Source: Planctomycetaceae bacterium
GTDB lineage: Bacteria > Planctomycetota > Planctomycetia > Planctomycetales > Planctomycetaceae
DNA: 39,831 nt
Direction: 5' to 3'
Assembly: GCA_019636285.1 (NCBI GenBank)
Contig: JAHBXV010000049.1
Location: forward strand, 1 to 39,831
Position numbers and translations under genes: made by a program. Shown here piece by piece: positions 17,539 through 27,276 of the stretch (positions are counted from its first letter, which is position 1; every line of letters begins with the position of its first letter). Below the pieces are notes generated by a model, which worked only from the letters and a program-made list of their open reading frames with translations, was not told where the DNA came from and searched no databases.

Positions 17539-20500
17539 ATGATGGAGAACAGCGAACAGGTCACCCGTCGCGAGGTCATGGAAACGGCGGCTGAGGTCGG
17601 GGTGGCCGTTTCCCTGAAGCGGCGGCCCTACTTTTCGCGCGTCGCCGTGGCGATGCTGGCGGGTCTTGTGGCGCTGGGGGCTGAAGCACGAGGGGCGGGC
17701 GACGAAGGATTCTTCAGGGAGCGTGTCGAGCCGATTCTTCGCGAGCGGTGTTACGGGTGCCATTCGCATGCTTCCGGCACCATGGAAGGGATGCTCGCGC
17801 TGGACTGGAAGTCGGGCTGGGAGGCGGGGGGCGATCGCGGACCGGCGATTCGTCCCGGCGAGCCCGACCAGAGTCTGTTGATTCAGGCGGTTCGACATAC
17901 GCATGCCGAATTGAAGATGCCGGAGGAGCAGCTTCCGGAAAGCGACATCAACATTCTTGTCGAATGGGTCAAGCAAGGCGCCCATGACCCGCGGACAGTT
18001 AAGCCGGTTGAGCGGGCGGCGGCCGCGCGCGAGTGGTGGTCGCTGCGAGATCTGTTGCGGCCGCGGGCTCCCTTGGCGGGAGGGGCCAATCCCGTCGATG
18101 CGTTCTTGAATGCGCGGTTGACTGCCGAGCAATTGCCGATCGCGGATGACTGCGATCGCGTCACGTTGATTCGTCGTTTGACGAACGACCTGTGGGGACT
18201 CCCGCCCACTCCGGATGAAGTAGCCGAGTTTGTCGCGGATGACCGGCCGGATGCCGTCGAACGTCTGATCGATCGACTGCTGGCGTCGCCGCATTATGGG
18301 GAGCGGTGGGCGCGGCACTGGTTTGACGTCATTCACTTCGCCGACTCGCACGGGTTCGAGCATGACGTGTTTCGACCGCATGCGTGGCGGTTTCGGGACT
18401 ATGTGATTGCCGCGCTGAACGAAGACATTTCCTGGAGCCGGTTCATTCGGGAGCAACTGGCTGTTGATGTCTTCTGGCCCGAGGCGACGGATCGTGTTCC
18501 GGCGCTGGGTTTTTTGGGAGCGGGCACCTACGACCATAGCGCGGCAGTCACGGCTCCCATGTCGTTTGAACTGCTGGATCGAGATGACCTCGTGACGCAG
18601 GTGATGGGGGCGTTTGTGAGCACGACCGCGCATTGCGCGCGGTGCCATGCTCACAAATTCGATCCAATCTCTCAGGAAGATTATTACTCGGTTCAGGCGG
18701 TCTTCGCGGGGATCGGGAAGGGGAACATTCCGTTTGATGCCGATCGAACAATTGGTCAACAGCGTCAGAAATGGCAAGGGTTGCGAAAGGCGGCTGAACG
18801 TCGCGACGCGGCTGTGCTATTAGCGGCTGAATGGGAAGTGGCTACCCGCGAGTCGATTCAGAACCTGGCTGGTGAAGAGATTTGGCGCGTCTTACTCGCC
18901 GAGACGTTTTTGTCGTCCTCCGGTGCGGTCCTCACGCGGCAAGTTGATGAGTCGATTCTGGCGAGTGGTCCTCCGCCGGAGACCGACACGCTGGCGATTA
19001 CCGCTATCTCGCCACTGCCGCGAGTGACAGCGATTCGCGTCGAAGTGCTGGTTGATGACTCGCTGCCGATGCGGGGGCCCGGCCGCGCGACGAATGGCAA
19101 TCTGCACCTTAGTGAGTTTGAGTTAAGAGTCTTCCGCAAGGGGGCGGTTGATGCCAAACCGCTTGCGATTCGCAGGGCGACAGCCGACTTCAATCAGGAG
19201 GCCTGGACGATCGAGCATGCGATCGATGGCAATCCCAAAACGGCGTGGGGGATTCATCCGCGCGAAGGGGAGTCTCATGTCGCGGTATTTGAACTGGCGG
19301 AGCCCCTGGAGGTGACGCCGGAAGATCGGCTGATGGTGGTCTTGAAGCAATTGCATGGCGGAAGTCATTTGCTGGGGCGGGTTCGGGTTTCGCTGACCGA
19401 CTCAGCGGAGGGTGTCTTCGCGTTGCCCGCTGATGCGGCTAAAGCGTTGGCGGTCCCGCCCGACGAGCGGTCCAACGAACTGCGGCTCGCGCTCGCGGCT
19501 GCGGTCCTGGGGCGACGGGCCGATGATGAGCTTGCGAGACTGCCGGCGCCTGACCTTGTCTATGCGGCCGGTCCCGCTGCGGTCAATGAACGGGGAACGG
19601 TGCGGATTGACATGCCGCGCGAGGTTCGGATCTTACGGCGTGGCGATCTTGCGCAGCCGGGCGACGTTGTTGGCCCGGGAGCGTTAGCCATTTGGGACGA
19701 TTTGCCAGCACGATTTGAGGGATTGCCCGAGCAGGAAAGCGTGCGGCGAGCCGCGCTTGCGGACTGGCTGGCCGATGCGAGGAATCGGCTAACGTGGCGG
19801 AGTGTCGCGAATCGTGTGTGGCATTATCACTTTGGGCAAGGTCTTTCGAACACGCCGAGTGACTTCGGCCAGATGGGAAGCCCGCCCAGCCATCCGGAAT
19901 TGCTCGACTGGCTGGCATGCGAGATTCGCGACGGGGATCAGGGGCTCAAGCATCTGCATCGGCTGTTGTGCGCGAGCGAGGCTTATCGGCGTTCGTCGTC
20001 GGTCCCTACCCAGTTGATTCAAGCCGATCCCGAGAATCGGCTTTTGGGGCGTGGGACGGTGCGTCGACTCGACGCCGAGGCTATTCGCGATGCCGTGTTG
20101 CGGGTGAGCGATGCGCTCGATGAGACGATGACCGGGCCCGCGATCTCGCACTTCTCGCAGAAGCCTGGCGCGCAATTGACGCCGATTCTTGATTATTCGA
20201 CCTATCTTTGGACGGAACCGGGATCGCGCCGGCGGGCCGTCTATGGCGTGGTGTGGCGCGGGATTCCCGATCCGTTTCTGGAGACGGTCGATCTTCCTGA
20301 ACTGGGGCTACCTGCTCCGGTTCGTAGCTTTTCGGCTTCGCCACTACAAGCATTGTCGCTGCTGAATGACCGATTTCTGCTGCAGCTTTCGAGCGAACTG
20401 GCGACGCAGATTCGCGAGCAGTCCGCAGACGATCTACGGCTGGCGATGCGCATGCTGATACATCGGGTGTGGCTGCGTGACGGGACTGAGGACGAAGTGG

Positions 20501-20589
20501 CAGAGCTAGCAGCACTCGCGAACGAGCATGGTTTGGAGGCGGCCTGTCGACTGTTGTTTAATAGCAACGAGTTTCTGTTTGTCGATTGA
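17539..20589 (+). CDS. PSD1 cytochrome c, DUF1549/DUF1553 domain protein
   Basis: This exported protein of about 1016 residues has a basic N-terminus followed by a hydrophobic stretch (VAVAMLAGLVALGAEARG, about 36-53). A PSD1 (planctomycete cytochrome C) domain carries haem motif CYGCH at 71-75 and KMPEEQLPESDI. A DUF1549 domain lies at about 180-390 (LIRRLTNDLWGLPPTPDEV, HCARCHAHKFDPI with a second CxxCH). A central beta-sandwich insert occupies about 490-620. DUF1553 lies at about 730-1000 (LTWRSVANRVWHYHFG and the LNDRF region). The start is uncertain: ATG 17539 has no close ribosome site, and ATG 17578 is an alternative. The family is always paired with DUF1501 genes, as here, and its function is not established. 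Confidence 0.92.
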   Translation: MMENSEQVTRREVMETAAEVGVAVSLKRRPYFSRVAVAMLAGLVALGAEARGAGDEGFFRERVEPILRERCYGCHSHASGTMEGMLALDWKSGWEAGGDRGPAIRPGEPDQSLLIQAVRHTHAELKMPEEQLPESDINILVEWVKQGAHDPRTVKPVERAAAAREWWSLRDLLRPRAPLAGGANPVDAFLNARLTAEQLPIADDCDRVTLIRRLTNDLWGLPPTPDEVAEFVADDRPDAVERLIDRLLASPHYGERWARHWFDVIHFADSHGFEHDVFRPHAWRFRDYVIAALNEDISWSRFIREQLAVDVFWPEATDRVPALGFLGAGTYDHSAAVTAPMSFELLDRDDLVTQVMGAFVSTTAHCARCHAHKFDPISQEDYYSVQAVFAGIGKGNIPFDADRTIGQQRQKWQGLRKAAERRDAAVLLAAEWEVATRESIQNLAGEEIWRVLLAETFLSSSGAVLTRQVDESILASGPPPETDTLAITAISPLPRVTAIRVEVLVDDSLPMRGPGRATNGNLHLSEFELRVFRKGAVDAKPLAIRRATADFNQEAWTIEHAIDGNPKTAWGIHPREGESHVAVFELAEPLEVTPEDRLMVVLKQLHGGSHLLGRVRVSLTDSAEGVFALPADAAKALAVPPDERSNELRLALAAAVLGRRADDELARLPAPDLVYAAGPAAVNERGTVRIDMPREVRILRRGDLAQPGDVVGPGALAIWDDLPARFEGLPEQESVRRAALADWLADARNRLTWRSVANRVWHYHFGQGLSNTPSDFGQMGSPPSHPELLDWLACEIRDGDQGLKHLHRLLCASEAYRRSSSVPTQLIQADPENRLLGRGTVRRLDAEAIRDAVLRVSDALDETMTGPAISHFSQKPGAQLTPILDYSTYLWTEPGSRRRAVYGVVWRGIPDPFLETVDLPELGLPAPVRSFSASPLQALSLLNDRFLLQLSSELATQIREQSADDLRLAMRMLIHRVWLRDGTEDEVAELAALANEHGLEAACRLLFNSNEFLFVD

Positions 20590-20606
20590 ACCGCGGAGCC
20601 CGTTCG

Positions 20607-22040
20607 ATGTTTTTATCACCAGTTGCTGACGGATGTTCGCGGCGGGACGTGTTGTGTCAACTGGGGGCGGGTTTTGGCAGCGTGGTCCTGGCGGACCTGC
20701 TGGCTGGCGAATCACGAGCGGCGGACGGCAGGGGAATTCTCGGAGGGAGGACGCATCATCCGCCGAAGGTTCGCCGCGTCATTCAGCTCTTCATGAATGG
20801 GGGCGCGAGCCCCATGGACACGTTCGACTACAAGCCGGCGCTTGAGAAGCATCACGGCCAGAGTCTTGGCCCAAAAGAGAAGCCGGAAGGATTCGTGGCT
20901 CCAGCCGGCGCGGTGATGAAGAGTCCGTTCGCGTTTGCGCAGCATGGCGAGTCGGGGCGGTGGGTCAGCTCGGTTTTTCCTCATCAGGCAAAGATTGTCG
21001 ATGAGCTGGCGTTTCTGATGGCGATGGCATCGAAGACCAATGTCCACGGCCCTGCCAGTTACATGATGAACACGGGCTTCGTGTTGCCCGGTTTTCCGTG
21101 CCTGGGGGCGTGGATTTCGTATGCCTTGGGTCGGATCAACGAAGACCTGCCCGATTTTGTGGTGCTGCCCGATCCGCGGGGGCTGCCGTATAACCAGAAG
21201 GCGAACTTCAGCGCGGGGTTCCTGCCGGCACGGCATCAGGGGACGCTGATCGACGCCGGCAAGCGACAACCGGTGCCGTTTCTGTTCGCGCCGGAGGATT
21301 TTGAATTCGCCCGTGGGGCGGCGGACAAGGCGACTGTCGATTTGCTGGCACGCATGAATAAAAGGCATGCGAGTCGCTATCCCGATGAGTCGAAGCTCGA
21401 TGCGCGATTGGCCTCCGCTGAACTGGCGGCCCGCATGCAGCTTTCCGCGCCGGAGGCGTTTGACGTGACGCAGGAAACTGCCGCGACACAGGATGCTTAT
21501 GGGCTGAATCGATCGGTCACGGCAGACTTTGGTCGACGGTGTCTATTAGCTCGCCGGTTGATTGAACGGGGGACGCGGTTCGTCCAGGTCTGGAGTGGGC
21601 CGCAAGGGGCCGTCAACAATTGGGACAATCACGGCAACATTCAGACCGAACTGGCGCCAATTGCTGAAAGCGTTGACCAGCCGATTGCCGCGTTGGTGAT
21701 GGATCTGAAACAGCGCGGGCTGTTGGCGGATACCCTGGTGGTCTGGACGACGGAGTTCGGGCGCACGCCGTTCGCGCAAGGGAGTCTTGGCCGCGATCAC
21801 AACGGGGGATCGTTCGTGACGTGGCTGGCCGGAGCTGGAATTCGAGCCGGCGCGGCCTATGGTCAAAGCGACGAACTCGGCTATCAGGCGGCGGAGGGGA
21901 AGACGTATTGCTACGACTTCCATGCGACGCTGTTGCATCTGTTGGGGATTGACCACGAACGTCTGACTTTCCGTACGGCGGGCATCGACCGGCGCTTGAC
22001 CGATGTGCATGGGCATGTGGTGCGGGAAATTCTGGCGTGA
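20607..22040 (+). CDS. DUF1501 domain protein, Tat-exported
   Basis: This 477-residue protein starts with a twin-arginine signal (SRRDVLCQLGAGFGSVVLADLL, residues 11-32, shown in two parts as SRRDVL and the hydrophobic core). The body is the alkaline-phosphatase-fold, sulfatase-like DUF1501 family: LFMNGGASPMDTFDYKP, KTNVHGPASYMMNTG, WDNHGNI, LVVWTTEFGRTPF and GRDHN. The conserved Asp and His residues suggest metal binding. ATG 20607 follows GCGGAG; an upstream in-frame TTG at 20586 overlaps the preceding stop. It forms a two-gene operon with the PSD1 cytochrome, the standard planctomycete pair. Substrate unknown. Confidence 0.92.
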   Translation: MFLSPVADGCSRRDVLCQLGAGFGSVVLADLLAGESRAADGRGILGGRTHHPPKVRRVIQLFMNGGASPMDTFDYKPALEKHHGQSLGPKEKPEGFVAPAGAVMKSPFAFAQHGESGRWVSSVFPHQAKIVDELAFLMAMASKTNVHGPASYMMNTGFVLPGFPCLGAWISYALGRINEDLPDFVVLPDPRGLPYNQKANFSAGFLPARHQGTLIDAGKRQPVPFLFAPEDFEFARGAADKATVDLLARMNKRHASRYPDESKLDARLASAELAARMQLSAPEAFDVTQETAATQDAYGLNRSVTADFGRRCLLARRLIERGTRFVQVWSGPQGAVNNWDNHGNIQTELAPIAESVDQPIAALVMDLKQRGLLADTLVVWTTEFGRTPFAQGSLGRDHNGGSFVTWLAGAGIRAGAAYGQSDELGYQAAEGKTYCYDFHATLLHLLGIDHERLTFRTAGIDRRLTDVHGHVVREILA

Positions 22041-22206
22041 GGGAAGCATCGTTTTCCTCGCTAAATCGCGTCGCGCCGTACAAACACGGCCGACTGTGGA
22101 ATCGGCGGCGAACGCTCGCGCGGTACGTCGCGCATGTTGGCGCCCGTCAAATTCCACGGAGGAGGCGTCGTTTCAGTCCGAGATGACTGGCCGATGCATG
22201 AAGTGG

Positions 22207-24012
22207 TCAATACCGGAATTGAAGCTGGGTCTTGATGGAAAACGGGGAACCGGGGTCGCTCAGGAGCGTTGACGTGTCGTTGTAATAGCGACGATCGAGG
22301 ACGTTTTCCACGATGAGACGCGCGGAGAACCAGCGACCGCGTTCATAGAACAGACCCGTGTCGCAGCCGGTATAGCCTGGAAAAAGTAGCGATTCCTTGT
22401 AGGCGGAACGGTACGAGTCGACGACTTTCATGCCCAGTCCGGCGCCAAGTCGATGGCGGCCGTCCTGTATGATGTTATAGCGAGTCCAGAGCGTGGCCGT
22501 GGATCGGGCGCTCGACTTGGGAATTCTCATGGACTCTTGCGAACCGGATTGGCGCTCGAGACCAGAGATTCCGAGATCGGCGCTCCAGCGGCGGCTGATC
22601 GCCCCCGAAATGCGCAATTGAAGGCCGCCCCCGGTCGTCGAATCGAGAAGGTCTTCCATCGGATTGATGTTCGCGGTTCCCGCGAAGTCGTTCGTGACGT
22701 AGAACCCCCCGATGCTGATGAACCAGCGACCATCGGCGAGGGCTGTCATCAGTCCAAATTGATGAACGTCGACGGGAGTCATGCCAAACGGAGAGGTGTT
22801 GACGGGCCAGATGCTATCAAAGCCTAACTGCGGCTGCGAAAGTCCGTAGTAGCCGGTCAGGCCGCCTGGCGCGAACTCAAAAAGAACTCCGACACGGGGC
22901 GCGACCAGATTGACGTCGGCCAGGGATGAATTCATCCAGTTTGTCAGGAACGACGTTTGGTCAAAGGCCGTTTGAGATTGCAGCCCGCCAAACAGGCGAA
23001 GGCGGTTGTTGACGGTAATCAGGCTCATGGGAGCCCCAGATTGGCGATTTTCCGGCAATGCCAGAGGCAACGGAGTGAAACCGACGACCGGCGGAAGGGC
23101 GCGGTCTTCCCCCAGGGCAGCCGTTGTCAACGAAGCCAGCGGCGGGATTCCGGAAACCGGCGCAATATTCCAGGCGATGTCCGGATCGGGGATGCCCTCG
23201 TACATGGAATCATCGGGGTAGCTGGCCAGGTGCGAAATCGGAAAAAGCGAGCTCGTTCCGTAGCGGCGGGAACGCTCGGTGGCCAGATGGAAAAAAGCTG
23301 GCTTCTCGCTCGGGATCGCGATTCCTCGTGACGGCGACCCTTCGGCGGAAAGGAGCGTCAGGCCCCTGACCGCTAGCCACTTGCCGATCGTCATCGCGCT
23401 TGCGTCGCGGTCCATGCCGAGCGTCGACTCGGCGGGACGGAAGTCGGCTGCTCTGATCGAATAGTTCTCGGAACGGAAGATCGAGGGCAGATAAAATTGT
23501 TCGTCTCTTTCAAAGAAAGAGGTACTTTCTCGACCGGCCGTTAGACCAAAGGGACGCGGTCCTGAAAGGCCGGAAAAGAAGGGGAAGTCGATCATTGACG
23601 AGATCAGGGTGTTGCCAGGGGTGGACGAAAGTCCGGGGATCTCCCAAGCGTTAATGGAATCGGTCATCGGGATTCCGATCCCCGCGCGCTCCATCCAGCC
23701 ACGAGTCATTCCAGACTCGAGTCGTCGGAGTCCCTGGGTGGTGTCAAAGAGATTCGTTTCGGCGGCGATCGGGGAACCAGCGAACTGCTCGTGATGGTCG
23801 TCAATACGATGTTGGGGGGGGAGGAGACGCTTGACGTCTTCCGATTTGTAGAACCATGTTTTGCTCTTACGGGGCTTTTCCACGATATCCGCGGCGATGG
23901 CGACGTGGGCACACTTGAGCAGGAACGCGCCCAGCGCTAAACAGGTCGCCGGCCACCTTCTTCGGCGACCGTGGCGGGACATCGGCCTGGGATTCGGTTC
24001 CTTGTCCGCCAT
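22207..24012 (-). CDS. TonB-dependent receptor-like outer-membrane barrel, no visible plug
   Basis: This protein of about 601 residues starts from ATG 24012; ATG 23979 and 24156 are alternatives. A basic stretch (RHGRRRRW) precedes a hydrophobic signal (CLALGAFLLKCAHVAIAA). The mature part lacks a recognisable TonB box or the PRG/plug motifs. The second half shows siderophore-receptor-type strands: VNNRLRLFGGLQSQ, LVAPRVGVLFEFAPG, YGLSQP, LTALADGRWFISIGGFYV, RHRLGAGLGMKV and the terminal VENVLDRRYYNDTS through LQFRY, ending in an aromatic residue. It resembles the barrel of FhuE/FpvA-type receptors but is shorter and divergent. It may work without TonB or have a novel N-terminal domain. No iron-uptake genes are adjacent. 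Confidence 0.65.
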   Translation of the reverse strand: MADKEPNPRPMSRHGRRRRWPATCLALGAFLLKCAHVAIAADIVEKPRKSKTWFYKSEDVKRLLPPQHRIDDHHEQFAGSPIAAETNLFDTTQGLRRLESGMTRGWMERAGIGIPMTDSINAWEIPGLSSTPGNTLISSMIDFPFFSGLSGPRPFGLTAGRESTSFFERDEQFYLPSIFRSENYSIRAADFRPAESTLGMDRDASAMTIGKWLAVRGLTLLSAEGSPSRGIAIPSEKPAFFHLATERSRRYGTSSLFPISHLASYPDDSMYEGIPDPDIAWNIAPVSGIPPLASLTTAALGEDRALPPVVGFTPLPLALPENRQSGAPMSLITVNNRLRLFGGLQSQTAFDQTSFLTNWMNSSLADVNLVAPRVGVLFEFAPGGLTGYYGLSQPQLGFDSIWPVNTSPFGMTPVDVHQFGLMTALADGRWFISIGGFYVTNDFAGTANINPMEDLLDSTTGGGLQLRISGAISRRWSADLGISGLERQSGSQESMRIPKSSARSTATLWTRYNIIQDGRHRLGAGLGMKVVDSYRSAYKESLLFPGYTGCDTGLFYERGRWFSARLIVENVLDRRYYNDTSTLLSDPGSPFSIKTQLQFRY

Positions 24013-24271
24013 GAGAACGTCAGGGAATGGCTGATGTGGGAAAGGAGACCCGACAGCGATGGATGACATCAGCTTGCCATGGACTCCCTGGCCGGGTGAA
24101 CCGGCAGTCGCTTCGCCGCTCGCGCAGCGTGAAACCTTACCGCGGGCTGCCGACAAGGCCTCCGGCAGGTCTTCCGTTAAATTCGCGATAGAGGTTGACG
24201 AGATGAATAAACCGTATCCGGCATTGGAGAGTCATTGCCAGGACGTTGTTCCGAGAACTGTGTTCAATTTA
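24013..24271. other. Gene-free stretch upstream of the receptor-like gene
   Basis: No credible gene is seen here, or between the repeat at 24272-24345 and 24710. Short open frames exist on both strands but lack ribosome sites and family features. The region must hold the divergent promoters for the receptor-like and methyltransferase genes. A weak plus-strand candidate is TTGACC at 24632-24637 with TAGCCT at 24654-24659. Confidence 0.4.
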
Positions 24272-24345
24272 CGTCAAAACCCTCTGGACAACGGGGTTCC
24301 CCGCGCCCTTTGAGCGGGCTTCGAGCCACGAACCGGGTTTCAACG
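24272..24345 (+). repeat. 74-bp structured element, copy A
   Basis: The element starts with CGTCAAAACCCTCTGGAC, the same 18 bases as copy B at 28395, and ends with GGCTTCGAGCC and AACCGGGTTTCAACG. Its ends can pair with two mismatches. An internal GGCTTCGAGCC palindrome forms a short hairpin, and the variable centre holds GGGGTTCCCC. It has exactly the same length as copy B. Confidence 0.7.
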
Positions 24346-24710
24346 CGACTTTTGCGATTAACAAGGAGAATGCAGCACGAACGCACCGCAAATGCGCGGG
24401 ATTTAGCAGATTCGGGGGTGACCAGCAACCGGGATTTTGCCGGAGGCTGAAGCAGGACTTGTCGAGTTCGCGGGGATCGAGGGAAAACTGCCGGCGATAT
24501 GAACGGACTACCCGGCCCCGGCCGGACTGCCGAATCGCCATCATGGCGGCGAATATGGCCGGAGTTGAATTGGCGATCGGGGAATCATTCCTCGGAACTC
24601 GGCAACGGCAGCCGGCATAGCTGCATGGGTGTTGACCATCTCCGAACTGCTGATAGCCTTCTGGCGCGAGTCCTTCGAGAGTGCGGCAGATTCTTTGCCG
24701 GGAGCCTTTC

Positions 24711-25625
24711 ATGACGCCTCGATTGGCCGGATCGTTGCCGGAAGAGATGTACCTCGGTCAGTACATTCCGATTCATTACCACTACAACATGCTGCAGGAC
24801 CGGGCCCGGACGGGGGGCTTTCGCGCGGCGATTGAACATGTGACGCCGGTCGGCGGCCGCGTGCTGGAATTGGGTGGCGGGACCGGCGTGTTGTCCTGGT
24901 TCGCGGCGCAGAAGGCTGAGAAGGTCTGGTGTGTCGAACGGAATCCGGCATTGGTGCGGGCGGCGCGGCAGTTTCTTGATGGGAATCCACGCGGCGAGCA
25001 TGTGGAAGTCGTGCAGGCCGACGCCAGAGGCTATCTGCCGCCGGAGCCGGTCGACGTGGTGATTTGCGAGATGTTGCATGTCGCCATGGTTCGCGAAAAG
25101 CAGTTGGAAGTTCTGGCTGGCTTTCGGGAGAACTATCTGGCTGAGTTCGGTCCGCCGCTGCCGATCTTTGTCCCGGACGTCACTCTCTTGGCGGTGCAGC
25201 CCGTTGAACAGAGTTTCTGTTTCGAGGGTTATCGCGCGGAGGTTCCGCTGTTTGTCGCTCCCGGCGCACAGGGATTGGGACAGCCGCTCGCGGAACCGTG
25301 CGCGTATGCGACGATTGATTATGCATCTGACATTCCGAAGCGATTCGACTGGCGGGGGGAATTCGTCCTGGAACACGATGGCATGGTGAATGCGCTTGCC
25401 TTTCTGACACGGAATTTTCTCGCGTTTGTCTACAGCGAAAACCGGGCGATCGATTGGATGATGAATCAACTGGTGTTGCCGCTCGCCGAACCGCTTCACG
25501 GTCGTGCCGGGGATCCAATCAGCGTGAGCTTCGGCTATGAAGCCGGTTGCTCGCTGGAAACGCTACAGGAGTCGCTGGTGGTCCACTCACTGGCTGAAAC
25601 GGTCCCTCTGCGGCGTGCCGCTTAG
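24711..25625 (+). CDS. PRMT-like SAM-dependent methyltransferase
   Basis: This 304-residue protein is laid out like protein arginine methyltransferases. An N-terminal IHYHYNMLQDRART matches the PRMT IHxxML-D-RT helix. Motif I is VLELGGGTGVLSWFAAQ (51-67), the acidic residue that binds SAM ribose is E76 in WCVERNP, and post-I carries VDVVICE. E120 and E129 are nine residues apart, as in the PRMT double-E loop. The C-terminal half is beta-rich, like the PRMT barrel. The THW loop is not clear (AIDWMMNQ). The ATG follows GGGAG at good spacing. The methylated target is unknown; small molecules or proteins are both possible. Confidence 0.75.
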   Translation: MTPRLAGSLPEEMYLGQYIPIHYHYNMLQDRARTGGFRAAIEHVTPVGGRVLELGGGTGVLSWFAAQKAEKVWCVERNPALVRAARQFLDGNPRGEHVEVVQADARGYLPPEPVDVVICEMLHVAMVREKQLEVLAGFRENYLAEFGPPLPIFVPDVTLLAVQPVEQSFCFEGYRAEVPLFVAPGAQGLGQPLAEPCAYATIDYASDIPKRFDWRGEFVLEHDGMVNALAFLTRNFLAFVYSENRAIDWMMNQLVLPLAEPLHGRAGDPISVSFGYEAGCSLETLQESLVVHSLAETVPLRRAA

Positions 25626-25658
25626 TGCAGGCCGTTCATCGAGTTGCGTCGCCATGAT

Positions 25659-25681
25659 GAAGAACTCTTGACGAGTTCTTC
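25659..25681 (+). terminator. Hairpin after the methyltransferase gene
   Basis: GAAGAACTC (25659-25667) pairs perfectly with GAGTTCTTC (25673-25681) around a 5-base loop, 34 bases after the methyltransferase stop. It lacks a long T-tract, so terminator strength is uncertain. Confidence 0.5.
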
Positions 25682-25775
25682 ACTGTGAATTCGCCGATTC
25701 GCCATCACGGCTTAACACGTACGTTGCACCCTACTCACCAGTTCACCCGCTGGTTACTTGAGCAGGGGGCAGGCG

Positions 25776-27146
25776 ATGTCGAGCAGCATGGGGCGGAGGC
25801 CGTTTCTTCGGACAACGGCCGCGATGGTGGGATCTTGGGCCGTCGGACCGTCGCTTCGGCGGCTGGCATCGGCCAGCGACGTTTCTCGTTCGCGATCAAG
25901 CATTCGTCCGGTCGAGGATGAGTCGACCGGGCTGAAACTCCTCGCACTTCCCGAAGGATTCCGGTACCGCTCGTTTGGCTGGACGGGGGATGCGCTTTCG
26001 ACCGGCGGCAAGACGCCGGGGCAGCACGACGGCATGGCGGTGATTGCCGATGATGCGGGCGTTCTGACGCTTTGCCGGAATCATGAGCTTTCCGGCTCTG
26101 GTGAAGCGTTCACGGAGGCTGCGATTGCTTACGACGCTCTCGCGGAAGGGGGCTGCACGAACCTGACGTTCGACGTCAAGACGGGCGAGTGGGGTCACGC
26201 GTGGCCGAGCCTGGGGGGGACGATCAAGAATTGCGCCGGAGGCCCGACACCCTGGGGATCGTGGCTGAGCTGCGAAGAGACCGTTGTTGAAGACGGCGAC
26301 GAAGATGATGGCAAAGTACTCAAGTTCGAGCAGCCGCACGGTTACATCTTCGATGTTCCCGCATTGAAGGCCGCGGCGCCGATACCGCTCAAGGCGATGG
26401 GAAGGTTCGTTCACGAGGCGATCGCGATCGATCCCGCGACCGGAATCGTTTACGAGACGGAAGACCGGGGGCAGGCGGGCTTTTATCGGTTCACTCCGAA
26501 AGCGAAGAACGACCTGCGGCAGGGCGGTCTTCTGGAGATGCTCAAGGTCTCACCGCCGGCCGATCTCGTTCGGAACGCTCAAGCCAACAAGACTTACGAT
26601 GTCAGTTGGGTTCCCATCGAAGACCCGGATCGCGCGCACTCTCCGGGGAAGCGCGATGGGGGCGGGGTGTTTGAGCAGGGGCGTCGTCAAGGTGGGGCCA
26701 CTCTGAGCGGGCTGGAGGGCTGCTGGTGGGGGGACGGGGTCTGCTACTTCACATCGAAGAGCGGTGGACGGACGAGCGCGGGGCAGGTCTGGTGCTTTAA
26801 TCCCACGGAACAGACGCTCTCGCTGATCTTTGAATCGCCAAGCTCTGAAGTTCTCGACTGCCCCGACAATCTGACGGTCAGCCCGCGGGGTGGACTCGTG
26901 TTGTGCGAGGACGGGGACCGCGTGCCGCAGAAGATGCAGGCACTCAGCCCGTCGGGCAAGTTGACGGAATTTGCCTGGAACAACGTCGTTCTGAAGGGTG
27001 AACGGAACGGATTCCAGGGCGACTTCCGCGGCTCGGAATGGGCGGGTGCCACGTTCAGCCCGGATGGTAAGTGGCTGTTTGCCAATCTGCAGAATCCTGG
27101 AATCACGTTCGCCATTACCGGGCCTTGGGAATCACTGGGTGTGTGA
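25776..27146 (+). CDS. PhoX/DUF839 family phosphatase, Tat-exported
   Basis: This protein of about 456 residues has an N-terminal MGRRPFLRTTAAMVGSW twin-arginine-type signal, then the DUF839 (PhoX) propeller. The body shows LCRNHELSG (residues about 103-111), GGCTNLTFD, GGPTPWGSWLSCEETV, GRFVHEAIAIDPATGIVYETEDRG and GCWWGDGVCYFTSKSGG. PhoX enzymes are Ca/Fe-dependent periplasmic phosphomonoesterases; the acidic and Cys metal-site motifs (SCEET, ETEDRG) are present. ATG 25776 is preferred to the in-frame TTG at 25758 because a G-rich ribosome site precedes it. No pho box was identified. The natural substrate may be a phosphate ester, but this is not shown. Confidence 0.85.
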   Translation: MSSSMGRRPFLRTTAAMVGSWAVGPSLRRLASASDVSRSRSSIRPVEDESTGLKLLALPEGFRYRSFGWTGDALSTGGKTPGQHDGMAVIADDAGVLTLCRNHELSGSGEAFTEAAIAYDALAEGGCTNLTFDVKTGEWGHAWPSLGGTIKNCAGGPTPWGSWLSCEETVVEDGDEDDGKVLKFEQPHGYIFDVPALKAAAPIPLKAMGRFVHEAIAIDPATGIVYETEDRGQAGFYRFTPKAKNDLRQGGLLEMLKVSPPADLVRNAQANKTYDVSWVPIEDPDRAHSPGKRDGGGVFEQGRRQGGATLSGLEGCWWGDGVCYFTSKSGGRTSAGQVWCFNPTEQTLSLIFESPSSEVLDCPDNLTVSPRGGLVLCEDGDRVPQKMQALSPSGKLTEFAWNNVVLKGERNGFQGDFRGSEWAGATFSPDGKWLFANLQNPGITFAITGPWESLGV

Positions 27147-27276
27147 CGAGTTCCCGCTTCTGTCTTTGATTGAACAACCAATCGGTTCCGCCGTGTCGGC
27201 GAACCGTGAAAATTCTTGTGGAACGGCTCGTTGCCGATCCGCGCGTCGTTGTGTCTGACTTTAGGGAGCCAGCCGG

